A DNA stretch of 64,000 nt, taken from contig BSQZ01000025.1 of assembly GCA_033239005.1 (NCBI GenBank), forward strand, positions 7,502,501 through 7,566,500. Reading direction: 5' to 3'. How positions within the stretch are numbered: the stretch's first letter is position 1; each line of letters opens with the position of its first letter. The translations under genes were made by a program, and so were the position numbers. Source of the stretch: Lamellibrachia satsuma. Lineage: Eukaryota > Annelida > Polychaeta > Sabellida > Siboglinidae. A model generated the notes under the pieces. That model saw only the letters and a program-made list of their open reading frames with translations, did no database searches and had not been told where the DNA came from. Below, one piece after another: positions 45,601-56,704 of the stretch.

Positions 45601-46587
45601 ATGTTGGGGGTTCCGTGCAATTTCTATATGTGCATTACAATGTTCAGAATGCGGCCCACAACGTTTGAAATGGTCCTGCAGCAGCTAGGGGCTATTGCCA
45701 TTGCCCCGGTGGAAGGAGGCCCCGGCAGACCCACTGTGCCATTAGATGAACAGCTGCTTACTACCCTAATGTTTTTAAGGAGTCAGCAGAAAATTTGTGA
45801 CATTGCTGATACATTTGGGCGAACCGATTCATGTTCTTTTAAAAGTCGCAAAAATATAACAAAGTTGCCCACACAGAGCTTAATGCATCAAGTTATAAAG
45901 TGGCCAGAACATGCACAATATCTAAATATGTCAACGGTATTTAATACTAATGGCTTTGAAGGTATTGGTGGCTGCATCAATGGCACACATATTAACATAC
46001 CTGGCCCAGCTGTCGATGGTGCCTCTTACTTCAACATGAAGCAGACACATTCCCTGTTGTTACAAGCTGTTTGTGATGCTGATATGTCATTCACGCATGT
46101 TCTGGCTGGGTGGCCAGGTAGGGTACACGACAGTCGGGTCCTAAAGAACTCAGATATTTGGAATCCAATTGGACCATCCATACCAGCCGGGTATCATTTA
46201 CTGGGCGATGGTGCATACCCACTTAAAACTTGGCTGCTGACATCTTACAGAGACAATGATCATTTGTCTTGTGTGCAACTATGCCTTAATAACAAACTGT
46301 CTGCGAAACGCCAGGTTATTGAGAGAGCTTTTGGTCATTTAAAGGGTCGTTTTCCAAGATTGAAATTTTACAGTTGCAAAAACATTCATTACAATGTGTA
46401 CACAATCATCAGTGCGTGTGTTCTGCACAACATCACGCTTGTTGGTGATGAAGATATCTATGAGTTCTTCGATGATGATGATGGGAAGGGTGGAAGTACG
46501 CCTACAGATCACCAGCCAACACACACCACTGATGATGCTGCACAGAGGAAACGTGCTGCAATTGCTGAAAACATTTTCCAGCCATAA
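45601..46587 (+). CDS. HARBI1-like PIF/Harbinger transposase (DDE_Tnp_4), catalytic exon
   Basis: Cuts and joins transposon ends in the nucleus, normally with a Myb-like partner. In the 328-aa frame: RMRPTTFEMVLQQLG helix region, LDEQLLTTLMFLRSQ..CDIADTFG (HTH), GCINGTHINIP, YFNMKQTHSLLLQAVCDA, WPGRVHDSRVLKNSD, LLGDGAYPL and RQVIERAFGHLKGRFPRL. The catalytic triad positions are N127 (Asp in the family), D203 and E241. The first acid is therefore lost (AAT at 45979-45981), which predicts an inactive enzyme. The exon probably begins after the CAG at 45647 rather than at the in-frame ATG 45601. The frame is otherwise intact, with an acidic tail (EFFDDDDGKGG). Confidence 0.88.
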   Translation: MLGVPCNFYMCITMFRMRPTTFEMVLQQLGAIAIAPVEGGPGRPTVPLDEQLLTTLMFLRSQQKICDIADTFGRTDSCSFKSRKNITKLPTQSLMHQVIKWPEHAQYLNMSTVFNTNGFEGIGGCINGTHINIPGPAVDGASYFNMKQTHSLLLQAVCDADMSFTHVLAGWPGRVHDSRVLKNSDIWNPIGPSIPAGYHLLGDGAYPLKTWLLTSYRDNDHLSCVQLCLNNKLSAKRQVIERAFGHLKGRFPRLKFYSCKNIHYNVYTIISACVLHNITLVGDEDIYEFFDDDDGKGGSTPTDHQPTHTTDDAAQRKRAAIAENIFQP

Positions 46588-47310
46588 ATTTGCAATTGCA
46601 CAAAATGTTTTATGACATCACTCATTATTACAATAACTTTTTTTCACAGTTTCTTGTTGAAACATATGTGAACATTTCATTATGAATGTTTAAAAACATG
46701 TTTTAAACATTGTTTATAGTTTGCAAGTTTTCCTTATTTCTTGTTTACTACATACATATGTAAATATTGCTATAGTATGTATTATTTGCTTTTGTCATTA
46801 TGGTAAACCATAATGAGTAAACATGTGTACATGTTTTATTACAATGAATGAATGTTAATAACATGTATACATCTCTACATGTATAATAAGTAAAAAAAAC
46901 AATGTATTATACACAAAATTTATTGCTTGTTGCAACAGAAAAAAATCATGATAAATTATTTTATTCCTTTACACAATATAGTTTGTATTAATAAATATGA
47001 CAATGTTAAATAAAACATTTTTTAAATAGCACGTTTTAATAAGAGTAGTTCGAGTGAAGGACAGCAACAAATTCACATGGACATTATTAAAACTATGTTA
47101 TAATAATCGTGTGCCAATACAAAACAAATACATTTATAGAATAAGTAAGTAATAAAAAAACTTTTGAATAAAATATTATTAAATACAATTGTGTGTGATA
47201 AAAAGCAAACATTGTATGAATTCATCATGAATAAATATAATAAATTTTTTTTGGTTAAATGAAAATTGGTCATAAGATTTTTTCATGTTTTTATTATTAT
47301 TGTGTCCTGT
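46588..47310. other. AT-rich spacer between the convergent Harbinger genes
   Basis: No ORF or tandem repeat. Probably 3' UTRs of the transposase (+) and accessory gene (-). Confidence 0.5.
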
Positions 47311-49716
47311 TTATTCTCTTTTGTTTAGCGTCTCAATTAATTTCTCCATCATTGCTAATTTTGCTAAATTATGCCTTTCCCTCTGTATACTTGTCTGTTG
47401 TTGTTCTCGCTGAAATGATGAAGCCATTTCCTGAGGATGTTGCATTACATTTAATTTTACTGTTTTTTCTCTTTTTTGTTGCTTTTCGTGGTGTGAGATT
47501 GTTTTGTTCATCACTTGAAGAGTGAACATGTGGTACCTGACTGGACTGTACCACTACAAGTGGTACAACATCCACACTCTTGTCCAAGAAAGATAGTTCT
47601 GCATGGAATTCATGTTTTCTGTGTAATTGTCCAGAAGTTTTGTTACTGTCCTTCACTCTCTTATACGAATAAACGACAGTTTTCCATCGCCCCCTAAGTT
47701 GGTCATTTGTAAAGTCGTATCCATTGATGTGCATGATATCTTTCACCCTTTGCCACATGCCATTGTGGCAAATAACCTTTTCGTCATTGTCATCCTACAT
47801 ATTTGTATGCACAATGTCTATGAGAAGCTTGGTTCCAGCATTGGTCCACACTGTGCATGCAAAAGAAATAGCAAATGGTTAATTGTATAATTAACAAGCA
47901 TTTCATTTCATTTTTAAATTTACACCTCTAATTATGATACACAAAGACAGTAATTATTTTTGATTTTGAAGGGATATAATATAACTATAAAGTATTATCG
48001 CGAGTTTACAAACAGATGTGTGTGTGTGTGTGTATGTGCATGATATGGTAATGTTTAATAATATGAGTGGGTTATGTTATGAATGAAAATGTTATTAATA
48101 CAGTTTTTTTATTAGTAAAAATACATTTTCACTCACGTGATGGTAATGTATCTTCTGAAGTGCTAGGTGATGATACGCTGTATGACTGTGGTGTAGGCGA
48201 AGGTCTTGTGATGGTAGATGTCGGTGTGAGTACTGTGTAAGATGATCGATGAAGGGATGGTGTTCTGCACGGAGTATATGTCTGTTATGTAGGTATGGTA
48301 GTGGTTCTGAAACAAATATGAGAAGGAATTAATAATTAATTGAATAAAACATTGAGCATACTACATTTAAATTATATCATTAAATAAATATCTATCAACA
48401 CTAGCTTATTCATTAATGCATACCATAATTTAAAACAACACGAAATAATAAAGTTAACTATCCTTGTCTATCAAATATATTCCCTGGCCACTTACGACAT
48501 CGTGTGACCGTAATCCAGACATCCAACAGTCTGCAGCTCCTGCATGCCAAATCCAAAATTGATTTCTCTACATTTCTATATATTTATACTACTTTGACTA
48601 ATCTACAACGAAAGATGATTAAAGCTTCTATCAATCTCACCTACCACTACAATATATATAAATATGTATATAGATTTAGTTGTAGAATTAGTTGTATGTA
48701 TAATTTCGCAGATAGTTAAGGAAACAGCATGGGAAAAATGGATAACTTCACAACATAAAACTTAAAGAATTATCACTACATTAACTTTTCGTTTTCTTAA
48801 ATATGGGTTACAGTTAGGAGAGATGCAATAAGTAATATGGCATCTTAATAGTACATTAAAAACCATGCGTACTTAACACAATCACAAGTGTTATCTCTAT
48901 CAGACATCTGCAAATATCTACAGCTGTGTTGACCCCTTCTAATAAGCTTAAAAGGTAAATTATAATGTGGTGCTGCACAAGTGGCATTTAATTGTTAATG
49001 ACTTGTCATCTGCATTTGATATAAAAACATAAATAATTTCCATATTTCTTACATATTAAACTATTAATGTAAAACCGCTACCGCATTGGCGCAGGTGATG
49101 TGATGGTAGATGTCCATGATGTAGAAATCGATGTTTGTCTTGTCTGTGTTTGTGAGGGTGATGATTCATGTGTGATGCGTGATGATTCAATTTCTTGTTG
49201 CAGTGTACGTAACAACTTTGTATCTACAATCAACATGAAGACATTTAATAATTATTATATATGTATGCATTAGAACATAGGATTAAAAAAATATTGCAAA
49301 TTAGTAAATAAAACAAATAATGCAAGTTTTTTTTCAATACAATACATGTAATTTCATCTATGTTTTTAATAGGAATGTAGCGCAATGAAAAATATTTCGT
49401 AACTTCTACAAATGTAATTTTTTATAACATTCTAATTATTTATTCAAAATATCTTGTCACAGCACTACTTAAATGTTGAGCTGTTTACTATAATGATTTT
49501 TGAAACTTTTAAATTGATGCAATATGGCAGTTAACCATATACTTTAATAAAAAATTAGTTAATAAATATATTTTTTATTTTATAAATGCATGATATCTCA
49601 AAGAAGTGTATATAATTTTAAATCACCTCCACTCGAGTTTCCGTCTTTCAGTTGCACTCAAAACAACTGCATGTTTTGTGCCATCTGGCATAGTAACATT
49701 GTAAGTTCGCCAATAT
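47311..49716 (-). pseudogene. Harbinger Myb/SANT-like accessory protein, broken, 4 exons visible
   Basis: DNA-binding partner that guides the transposase in this superfamily. Exons on minus: 49716-49627 (YWRTYNVTMPDGTKHAVVLS, ATERRKLEW), 49223-49082 (TKLLRTLQQEIESSRITHES, then a Ser/Thr/Gln-rich part), 48306-48137 (Ser/Thr/Pro-rich, TPTSTITRPSPTPQSYSVSS) and 47850-47311. The last exon holds the Myb/SANT fold: LWTNAGTKLLIDIVHTNM, WQRVKDIMHINGYDFTNDQL, RGRWKTVVYSYKRVKDSNKT, then a Lys-rich stretch and a coiled-coil end (QREQQQTSIQRERHNLAKLA, MMEKLIETLNKRE). Exons 2-4 keep phase. Breaks: an in-frame TAA in exon 3, a TAG after HTNM in exon 4, and a frame change in the A-run near 47460-47475. Exon 1 does not match exon 2 in phase. 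Confidence 0.72.
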
Positions 49717-49723
49717 CTGAAGA

Positions 49724-52380
49724 ACAAAAAACAACATGGTGTTTGATATTTCGCAAGTGTTAGATATTTTTGAAATGTCATACAACATTACAAATGTGTT
49801 TAAATGATTATATTAATAGCTGAAATCATTTATATGCAAAGTGTGGCACTTACTCCAACTTTTAAAGGTAGTTCTTTTTACTTAGAAGTAATATATTTTT
49901 ATACGAATGTATCATGTGTTGTCACCTAGAATAACAATAAAAATCAATGACCATGCATTATGTTTGTATAAATTTTTTTTTATTTCATACACCGGATATA
50001 TTTAATCAAATTTGCTTGTAGATATTTTCACATATGTAGTGAAACAAAGCACATGCACAATTCTAAATTATTCATAGAAATAGGTAAGTACTAAAGATGT
50101 TGAGCAAAATCTAAGATAACATTTAGGTAAATAGCGTTAAAAAGTAAAACAGAGATTATGTCAATACTATAACAAATAGCTTTTTTTACACTCTACTAGT
50201 TGTGGTTTCATTCCTAAGACACTGCCAATAACTAAATGAAATCTATAGTAGAAAAAATGTGATTACATTTATAAATGAAGTAGGTCATTTGTTTATATTG
50301 TTATTGGCAGTGTTTCGTCCTGTTGTTGTTAACAGCCCATACAGTATCCCAGGACTCCTCATTTAGGTGCATACCATTAAATTGAGCCAAATTATAAGTT
50401 AGTACTTATTAATAAAAGCTTAAATTGATGGTTATTCTGTAACTAGAACTTTGTTTAAATACATATTATAATTTAATTCAGACTACAAAACACTTAAATA
50501 ATATTTTTAATTAATGAATCCTAAAAAATACAAGCAAACAACTTATATATAATGCATATTTACTAAATACAAACAAAATCATTAAGTAACAACTCGCAAA
50601 CAAAGAATGTGCAATGGTCGCTATTGAGACATTACAAGTATGATGTTAAAGTGCGAAACACCCATTCACCTTAAAATGAAGTAGAGAAAAGAAACTATTG
50701 ACAAAATGTCTTTTGTAAATTAATCGATGAACAAGTAAAGCACAGTGAAAACAATTACATGGGATGTAAATAAGATATATGGTAGTTGAGAGTTTCTGAC
50801 AGAGATCTTTAAATTATTGAAGCAACCACATAAAAAATAATTAAATATAGTTAATAAAAAAATTATTTTTATCATTTACACTCAAAATGCTAGCAATTCA
50901 ATGCACATGTCTTATGAAATAGGACTGACAATATTAGCTTATAATTTAGTGAGCTATTGGATATGAAGTCAACATCTAAATGATATGCTGACAGACTGTC
51001 CTATTTTATTTATAATAAGATTAATAAAAAGTGCGACAAAATAACAGTTACACTTATGAAATATCATTGACATGAACAGATTTACTTTTATATAATATAA
51101 TTTCTGAAAAAATTATGTGTTAACAATGAAAAGGTTTTTTTTATATTATAACCACATAATTTTTAAAGTTTTAACAGTTGTAAAATAAAAAAACTGAAAG
51201 GAAAATTTCTGCGCAATGCATTAATTAATTTGGTTTGTGAACTACATCTATGCCAATTGGTATGTTATCGTAATGTAAAATATTTTTCATCATTTATTGT
51301 GACTAATATATATCATGGAAGAAGCTGTTTTTATTATTATTTTGATAGCCCCAACAAGCATAACTGAAAATGCACATAATGAACGTAACTACGAACAGTA
51401 CATTAATGTCATTAATAAATTATTCATGGATAATCGTACAAGTGACATAAAAACTAAACACATATTGTAATGTCTAGTATACATTGCAAATTCGGTTAAA
51501 TCCTGTAAGTGTAACTGTCAGACACAGGCATACATTAGGCTTAGTTAAATGACAATGTCCTGGATGAAGCGTTAAGGGACCATGCCCATGGCTAAGATTT
51601 TTTAGTGTATCACGTAAAAATTTAGGTCGTCATAAGTGTTGACATAGGAAGTTAAAAAAAATTGTAACGATCTCACAAGTGCATTTGAGCAAGGTTTGCT
51701 TGTGGGGTGAGGTATTTGTGCGGTGGGACTGTTGAAGAAAAACGTTTTTAAAAAATCTGCCGTTTCGAAGATTTGTGAAACTTTGTTCACCCGAATTTGC
51801 CTGTGTAGTTAGGAAGAGACAGTACAAGCCTTCATTAATTCTGTATGGTTTCTGTGCCAGATGAAGTAAGACCTCGCACATGGAAATGGAAAAACGTATT
51901 GCTGATTAAAAGAGCTGATGATCTCATTATCTAAAACTACCATTTGCATAAATGTAATGTCTAATGACAAATGGTTCCTGTCAAATATATGAAAGAAATA
52001 AAGAAAGGAAGTTGTTGATAATGAAATGATGGATTTTTAGATGATTTTAATAATCGGTAATAAATGTGTGATTTTTTTAAAGCTACAAATGTGCGCCGTT
52101 AATCGTGCCAATATTTTTTACTATTGACGTGTATAGCATATACACGTATATAACAAGAGTGAAATGTATTGCACTGAGGCATATTACAATATTTAGAAAT
52201 GTCTAATTTTGACAAAACTGTACCATCATGTCAGTGGAAGATAAAAGCGGCAGGTAAGAAGTGTTCGACATTTTTATGGTAACGTTTTCTTATAATCATG
52301 CAAAACGCTGACATGATCATCAATGCAATGGGAAATGACTAACTGTACGCTGATCTATGACTGTGTGTATGATGGCGATA
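49724..52380. other. AT-rich non-coding interior of the Harbinger element
   Basis: Very AT-rich; no credible exon on either strand. A short frame at 51602-51881 on minus has no recognisable motif. Confidence 0.5.
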
Positions 52381-52388
52381 AGGCGTAG

Positions 52389-53879
52389 GCGAAAAAATTG
52401 TGTGTTTCCGGTAACCCCAACCCTACCTAGAAAAACGGGCTGACCCTAATCTTTTTATTTGATATTTCAATCAATGTTTGTTTCGTTACATTTTCGTTAA
52501 AACTAATAAAACAACCCGCGAGTAATTCAACCTGCGTATTCGATGACAATGTGTGCACTACCGAACTTGTTTGGGTCCGCACGCGTGATTTGCGGGATCG
52601 GAGATATTTCACCCAATGAGCGATCTTGTTACATGCTGAATCACGTTGGCTAGGGATGGTAAGATGGCACTTGCGTCTCTAGACTGCGTAATAAAACGCC
52701 ATTGCTTATTCCACAATGGAAATCCTATACGTACATTTTTATGCTTGAAACGAAACGATTGACAGCATTGCTAAAGAGTATGGCTGCAGCGATGGATCGT
52801 GTGAAATCGCCATGGCGGAACAGGAGGAAGGACCGTGGACTATCGTGTCGCACACGGACGCGTTTACCTCGCAGACGCCAGTCATAAACGTAGTTACGGC
52901 GTATAGATGTAAATTCATCATGATAATCATGAACGCCGGATCCTGCCAATACCGGCCCTAGCATTGAGGCTTAGGCACCAAGGAATGCGTTTCAAGTGCT
53001 GATGGTGGGCAGCTCAAGTACCAGGCCCCGAAAATCCCTGCTGTATGTCAAAACCTCCTGGACCTGGTCCGACTCCTGGTACTTGTCAACTTTGTGAGTT
53101 CGTCTTCACTGACACTGCCACTGGTCAATGATTTTAGTCTGGATTATAAATGTAAAAGAGATTTTGACCTGGCAGATCCATTTAGTATTATATTTTTGTG
53201 ATATGGCTCACGCGTTGAGAAATTGAAATGTGAAAACAGTTTCAAAATCGGTGTCAGATTTTCGAGATAGGATATTTTTGAAGAAGTTGAATTCAACACG
53301 TTACGCAGATTATCATTACTATGTCTTCGACAGCATATCACGTTCACCTTTAATATTTATTTATTTAATTTTTTGCTATTTAAATAAACTAAGTTAAAGG
53401 CGTGGTTGTAATATTAAAAGCTTGCCTTTGATTAATTAAACGCGCGTATGTAAAGTTAAAGGCATGCTTCTAATTAATTAAGTATGTGTACGTAAAGTTA
53501 AAGGCATGCCTTTAAATAATTAAGTATGCATATTTAATTGTAACCAATCGGAACCAGCGAAGTGCATTGATATAATTTTATTTAGTTTTTGTGAATGGCA
53601 GTTGGAACATTTCTGGCCAACGGGTGTTGCGTCACATTGTAATTTTTTTAAGATTTAGTTTAAAAGTATTCTTTGTTTTAATTAAACTGACTTTATTATG
53701 TGATATCTACATTGAACACTGACTATTGTCGTTGGTGCAGACGCTTTGTTTTTATTTTGGTGTAACAAATTGTGTACATAAGCGATGTCGTGTTGTAAGC
53801 TATAATTAAAAAAATATTTCCCTACCTACCCTACCTAACTTTTTAGGGCGCGTTACCTGAAACACAATTTTTTTAGGCC
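52389..53879. mobile_element. Nested TIR-bounded element of unknown class, about 1.5 kb
   Basis: The left end reads AGGCGAAAAAATTGTGTTTC then (C)GGTAAC. The right end, complemented, reads AGGCCTAAAAAAATTGTGTT, TCAGGTAAC. Inverted repeats of 25 bp or more with few mismatches; both ends also have ACCCTACCT near them. Inside is a short frame at 52810-52970 (MAEQEEGPWTIVSHTDAFTS) without a known match. Superfamily not assigned. Confidence 0.5.
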
Positions 53880-54230
53880 TAATACAGAAAAAACGTTATT
53901 TTATCTATTAGAATAATCAACATACATATTTACATGCTTATTAACGTATATTATACATGTGAAATAAACATTACAGAAAACAGAAAACAACATATTTCAT
54001 TTTATCTTTTGTACAAATATCACTTACCCTTCGTTGTATTCGGCCATGTTTCAAGTCACATGACCGGAAATTCTCCGATCGCGACATGCCCCGCAGGCGG
54101 CGAGGTCGGAGCGGTCCGGACAGCTTCTCCGGTCTGTTCTATTTGACACGGAGAGATCACGTGACCTCTCCGCGTCAAAAACTAGCACTTCGCTCCGCGG
54201 ATAGGTCGGAGAGACAAAAAGAATACGCCC

Positions 54231-55359
54231 TTAGATACAGTCGTCCATAGGGCATTTTTAAAAGCAAACTTATAAGAAAAGGCAACGTTTGTTAAAGCAT
54301 ATCCCGAAATGTTAAAGTCACTGAACTTGGCCAACATTATCCTGTACATTTTATAACAGTAGTTGAATATGCTTGTCCGGTATGGCACACGAACTTTCCT
54401 AAATCCTTAATCGTTACAGATATAAACCAAACTGAAACACCAACATAATCTTTGCGAAATGCAACATCTAAGTTTAAAAAGAACCAAAAAGAACCGAATG
54501 ATTAATGTATTAATGTGTTCTTCGCATGCGTGTCCATTGCTCAGTATGGCACAGACGCATTATTGCAGTACGTTGTCTTTTAAAATACAGTACATAGGGG
54601 GATAATTTTGCTTAGCATTTAAAAACTACCGAATACCCTGTTACACTACTACCTTGCACAAAGCATAAATATGTATACTATTCCCCTGAATTAATTTTGA
54701 GAACGGGACATGATAACTGACATTTGATTAAGCATTTGAATCGCACCCTTCTGAAAGTATTTCAAATGACAAGCCCACAGCCCAAGGCGAGCTGACTAGC
54801 TTAACTTAGCCACTCTGATACTGCCGTAGTTGCTCACATTTTAAAGAGAATGTTTTCATTAGAATGCTGCACACAAGCACAGAGGCTAAAATATAAGAAC
54901 ACTGACAAGCCGAAAAGAATACAAACATGAGCAACTTAGCTTATTTCAGAAGTTCAATGTTTTACCTACGGAAGCGTATCGCTGCCATGTGTAGAAGGAA
55001 AAAATAAATTGATATTTCGACTTAATAAGCCGAAATTTGAAAACTTTAAAAGTTCAAGTTACTGGACCCAATTTACTAAATTCGCATATTTGTGGGGACA
55101 TTCGGCCAAGATCCCCCTTGGCTTAAAAGTTTCGTTTTACCCAATGTCACATGTTGCTCTACCACACGATAACATGGTAAACTAATGGGTGAAAATGCTT
55201 GCCCCCCACCCCGGCCTCCCTATATTTTGCGAGATCCTACAAATGCCATGATTAACATTTGTTCACTGGAAAGGTTATAAGGTTATATGATGTTCTTCAT
55301 ATTAATATCAAAGTTGTCTTCGTTTATTTGACGTCATCTTTTTACATTGACACTTTCTG
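54231..55359. other. Unassigned DNA right of the Harbinger element
   Basis: No coding exon, tandem array or known repeat recognised. Confidence 0.4.
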
Positions 55360-55995
55360 TCGCTAAAACTATTGCAACAGAGCAGCAGCTTCTTTTATTG
55401 CAATTCCCCCCTTCATAATATTGCTATCAAGGATATTACAAAACTTCAACATGTCCAAAAATGTTTGGCTAGGGTAGTTACACGATCTCATCGTTTCTCT
55501 CGCTCAGTACCACTTCTAAAAGCATTGCATTGGCTCCCTGTGCGATATCGCGTTATATTAAAGATCTGTACAATTACATATCAAGCCCTTTCAACCAACC
55601 AACCTGCATATTTACATTCAATGCTCACTCCAGCAAGACAGCCGATACAGCTTCGGTCGTCTGATTCTGATTTACTTTCTGTTAACAGAGTTAAGACAAA
55701 CGCTGCAACTCGAGCTTTCCTGTTGCCGCACCAACTCTGTGGAATTCACTCCCCGACAGCGTAAAATCAGCAAGAAATAGAGCTTCATTTCGCAGTAACC
55801 TGATAACCTATCTTTTTAAAATTGCCTATCCTCCATAGATTCTTGGCACCTCCATCCATCGGTTGACGACTTTTTGCATTGTACATGATCACGAGAATGC
55901 CTAATCTTTTGGTTTTGTTGCGACACTCAGCTTGGATTTTCCAAGGATATTGGCGCCAAATAAGTCATTTTATTATTATATTATTATTATTGACG
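55360..55995 (+). mobile_element. Jockey/Nimb-like LINE 3' end with (ATT)n tail
   Basis: The frame at 55372 reads IAIKDITKLQHVQKCLARVV, PLLKALHWLPVRYRVILKIC and NAATRAFLLPHQLCG. This is the conserved C-terminus (LHWLPV..RI..K; F...P.LWN) of this LINE group. The tail ends GGCGCCAAATAAGTCATTTTA(TTA)n at 55953-55994. Confidence 0.8.
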
Positions 55996-56621
55996 TCCGT
56001 GCGTAGACATTTCGGAACGTTTTACCATAACGTCCACGTGCGAACGTTACGTAGTGTTTTACAATGACGTCCGTGCTTGGACGTCACAGTAACATGCTAT
56101 CCATAAAGTAAGCTATGTTATGCCTTTTTGAGACCCCCACCTCATCCGTTAACAAATTACTGTGCTCTTATCACAACCGGTCGTAACACAGGATGATGAT
56201 CTTTGCGCGTCCTTGTTCATGATAATGTTTAATAATTCTGGTTGGTTGCGCCTCTGAGCTCAGGTTCACGAGGACATAGGTGCTATATACGTTTTTACTA
56301 TTATTAGTATTCTTATTTACTATTCAAAAATAAATCTTGCCGGAATATTACAATTTGACATTTTCAAATCATATAAAGCACAATATGTCAGTTTTGGCAT
56401 ACGCACCTATAAGAGTTAATACAATTAACCATTTGAAACTACAATAAACAATAACAAGCCAACTGTTTGATTTCATTTGATTTGTAGTAGGACATTACCC
56501 TATTTTTCCGGGGTGAAATATGCATCGACACTGGTCGTCGATTATTTATTTTCTTCCGTTACTCTTCCCGTTTCATTGCCATCTCCCATATCTCTCGCCC
56601 TCGTTCTGCACTCCCCTCCCA

Positions 56622-56704
56622 CTTTGACTCTCGATAAGCCAATGGCTTCCTTGTCCACTTGCCATCTGGGTCTTTGGCTTGGATGGCAAATCTTGTTAAA
56701 TCAC
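56622..56704 (+). mobile_element. Solo CR1 3' terminus
   Basis: CTCTCGATAAGCCAATGGCT + TCCTTGTCCACTTGCCATCT, ending GGATGGCAAATCTTGTTAAA: the last 80 bp of the CR1 family, on +, with no ORF. It abuts the satellite. Confidence 0.85.

Larger units (their letters stand above)
44844..54230. mobile_element. PIF/Harbinger DNA transposon, about 9.4 kb
   Basis: Perfect 18-bp terminal inverted repeats: GGGCGTATTCTTTTTGTC at 44844-44861 and its complement at 54213-54230. Both ends also carry CGGAGAGGT and TCCGCGGA subterminal motifs in matching orientation. Inside are a HARBI1-type transposase (+) and a Myb/SANT-type accessory gene (-), the two-gene plan of this superfamily. The right flank is TTA, the usual target; the left flank is TGG/TTG, so the 3-bp duplication is not intact. 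Confidence 0.85.

Noticed and set aside
52725..52964. Minus-strand 79-aa frame rich in Arg
   Set aside because: No family match, inside a nested TIR element; the opposite strand is open too.
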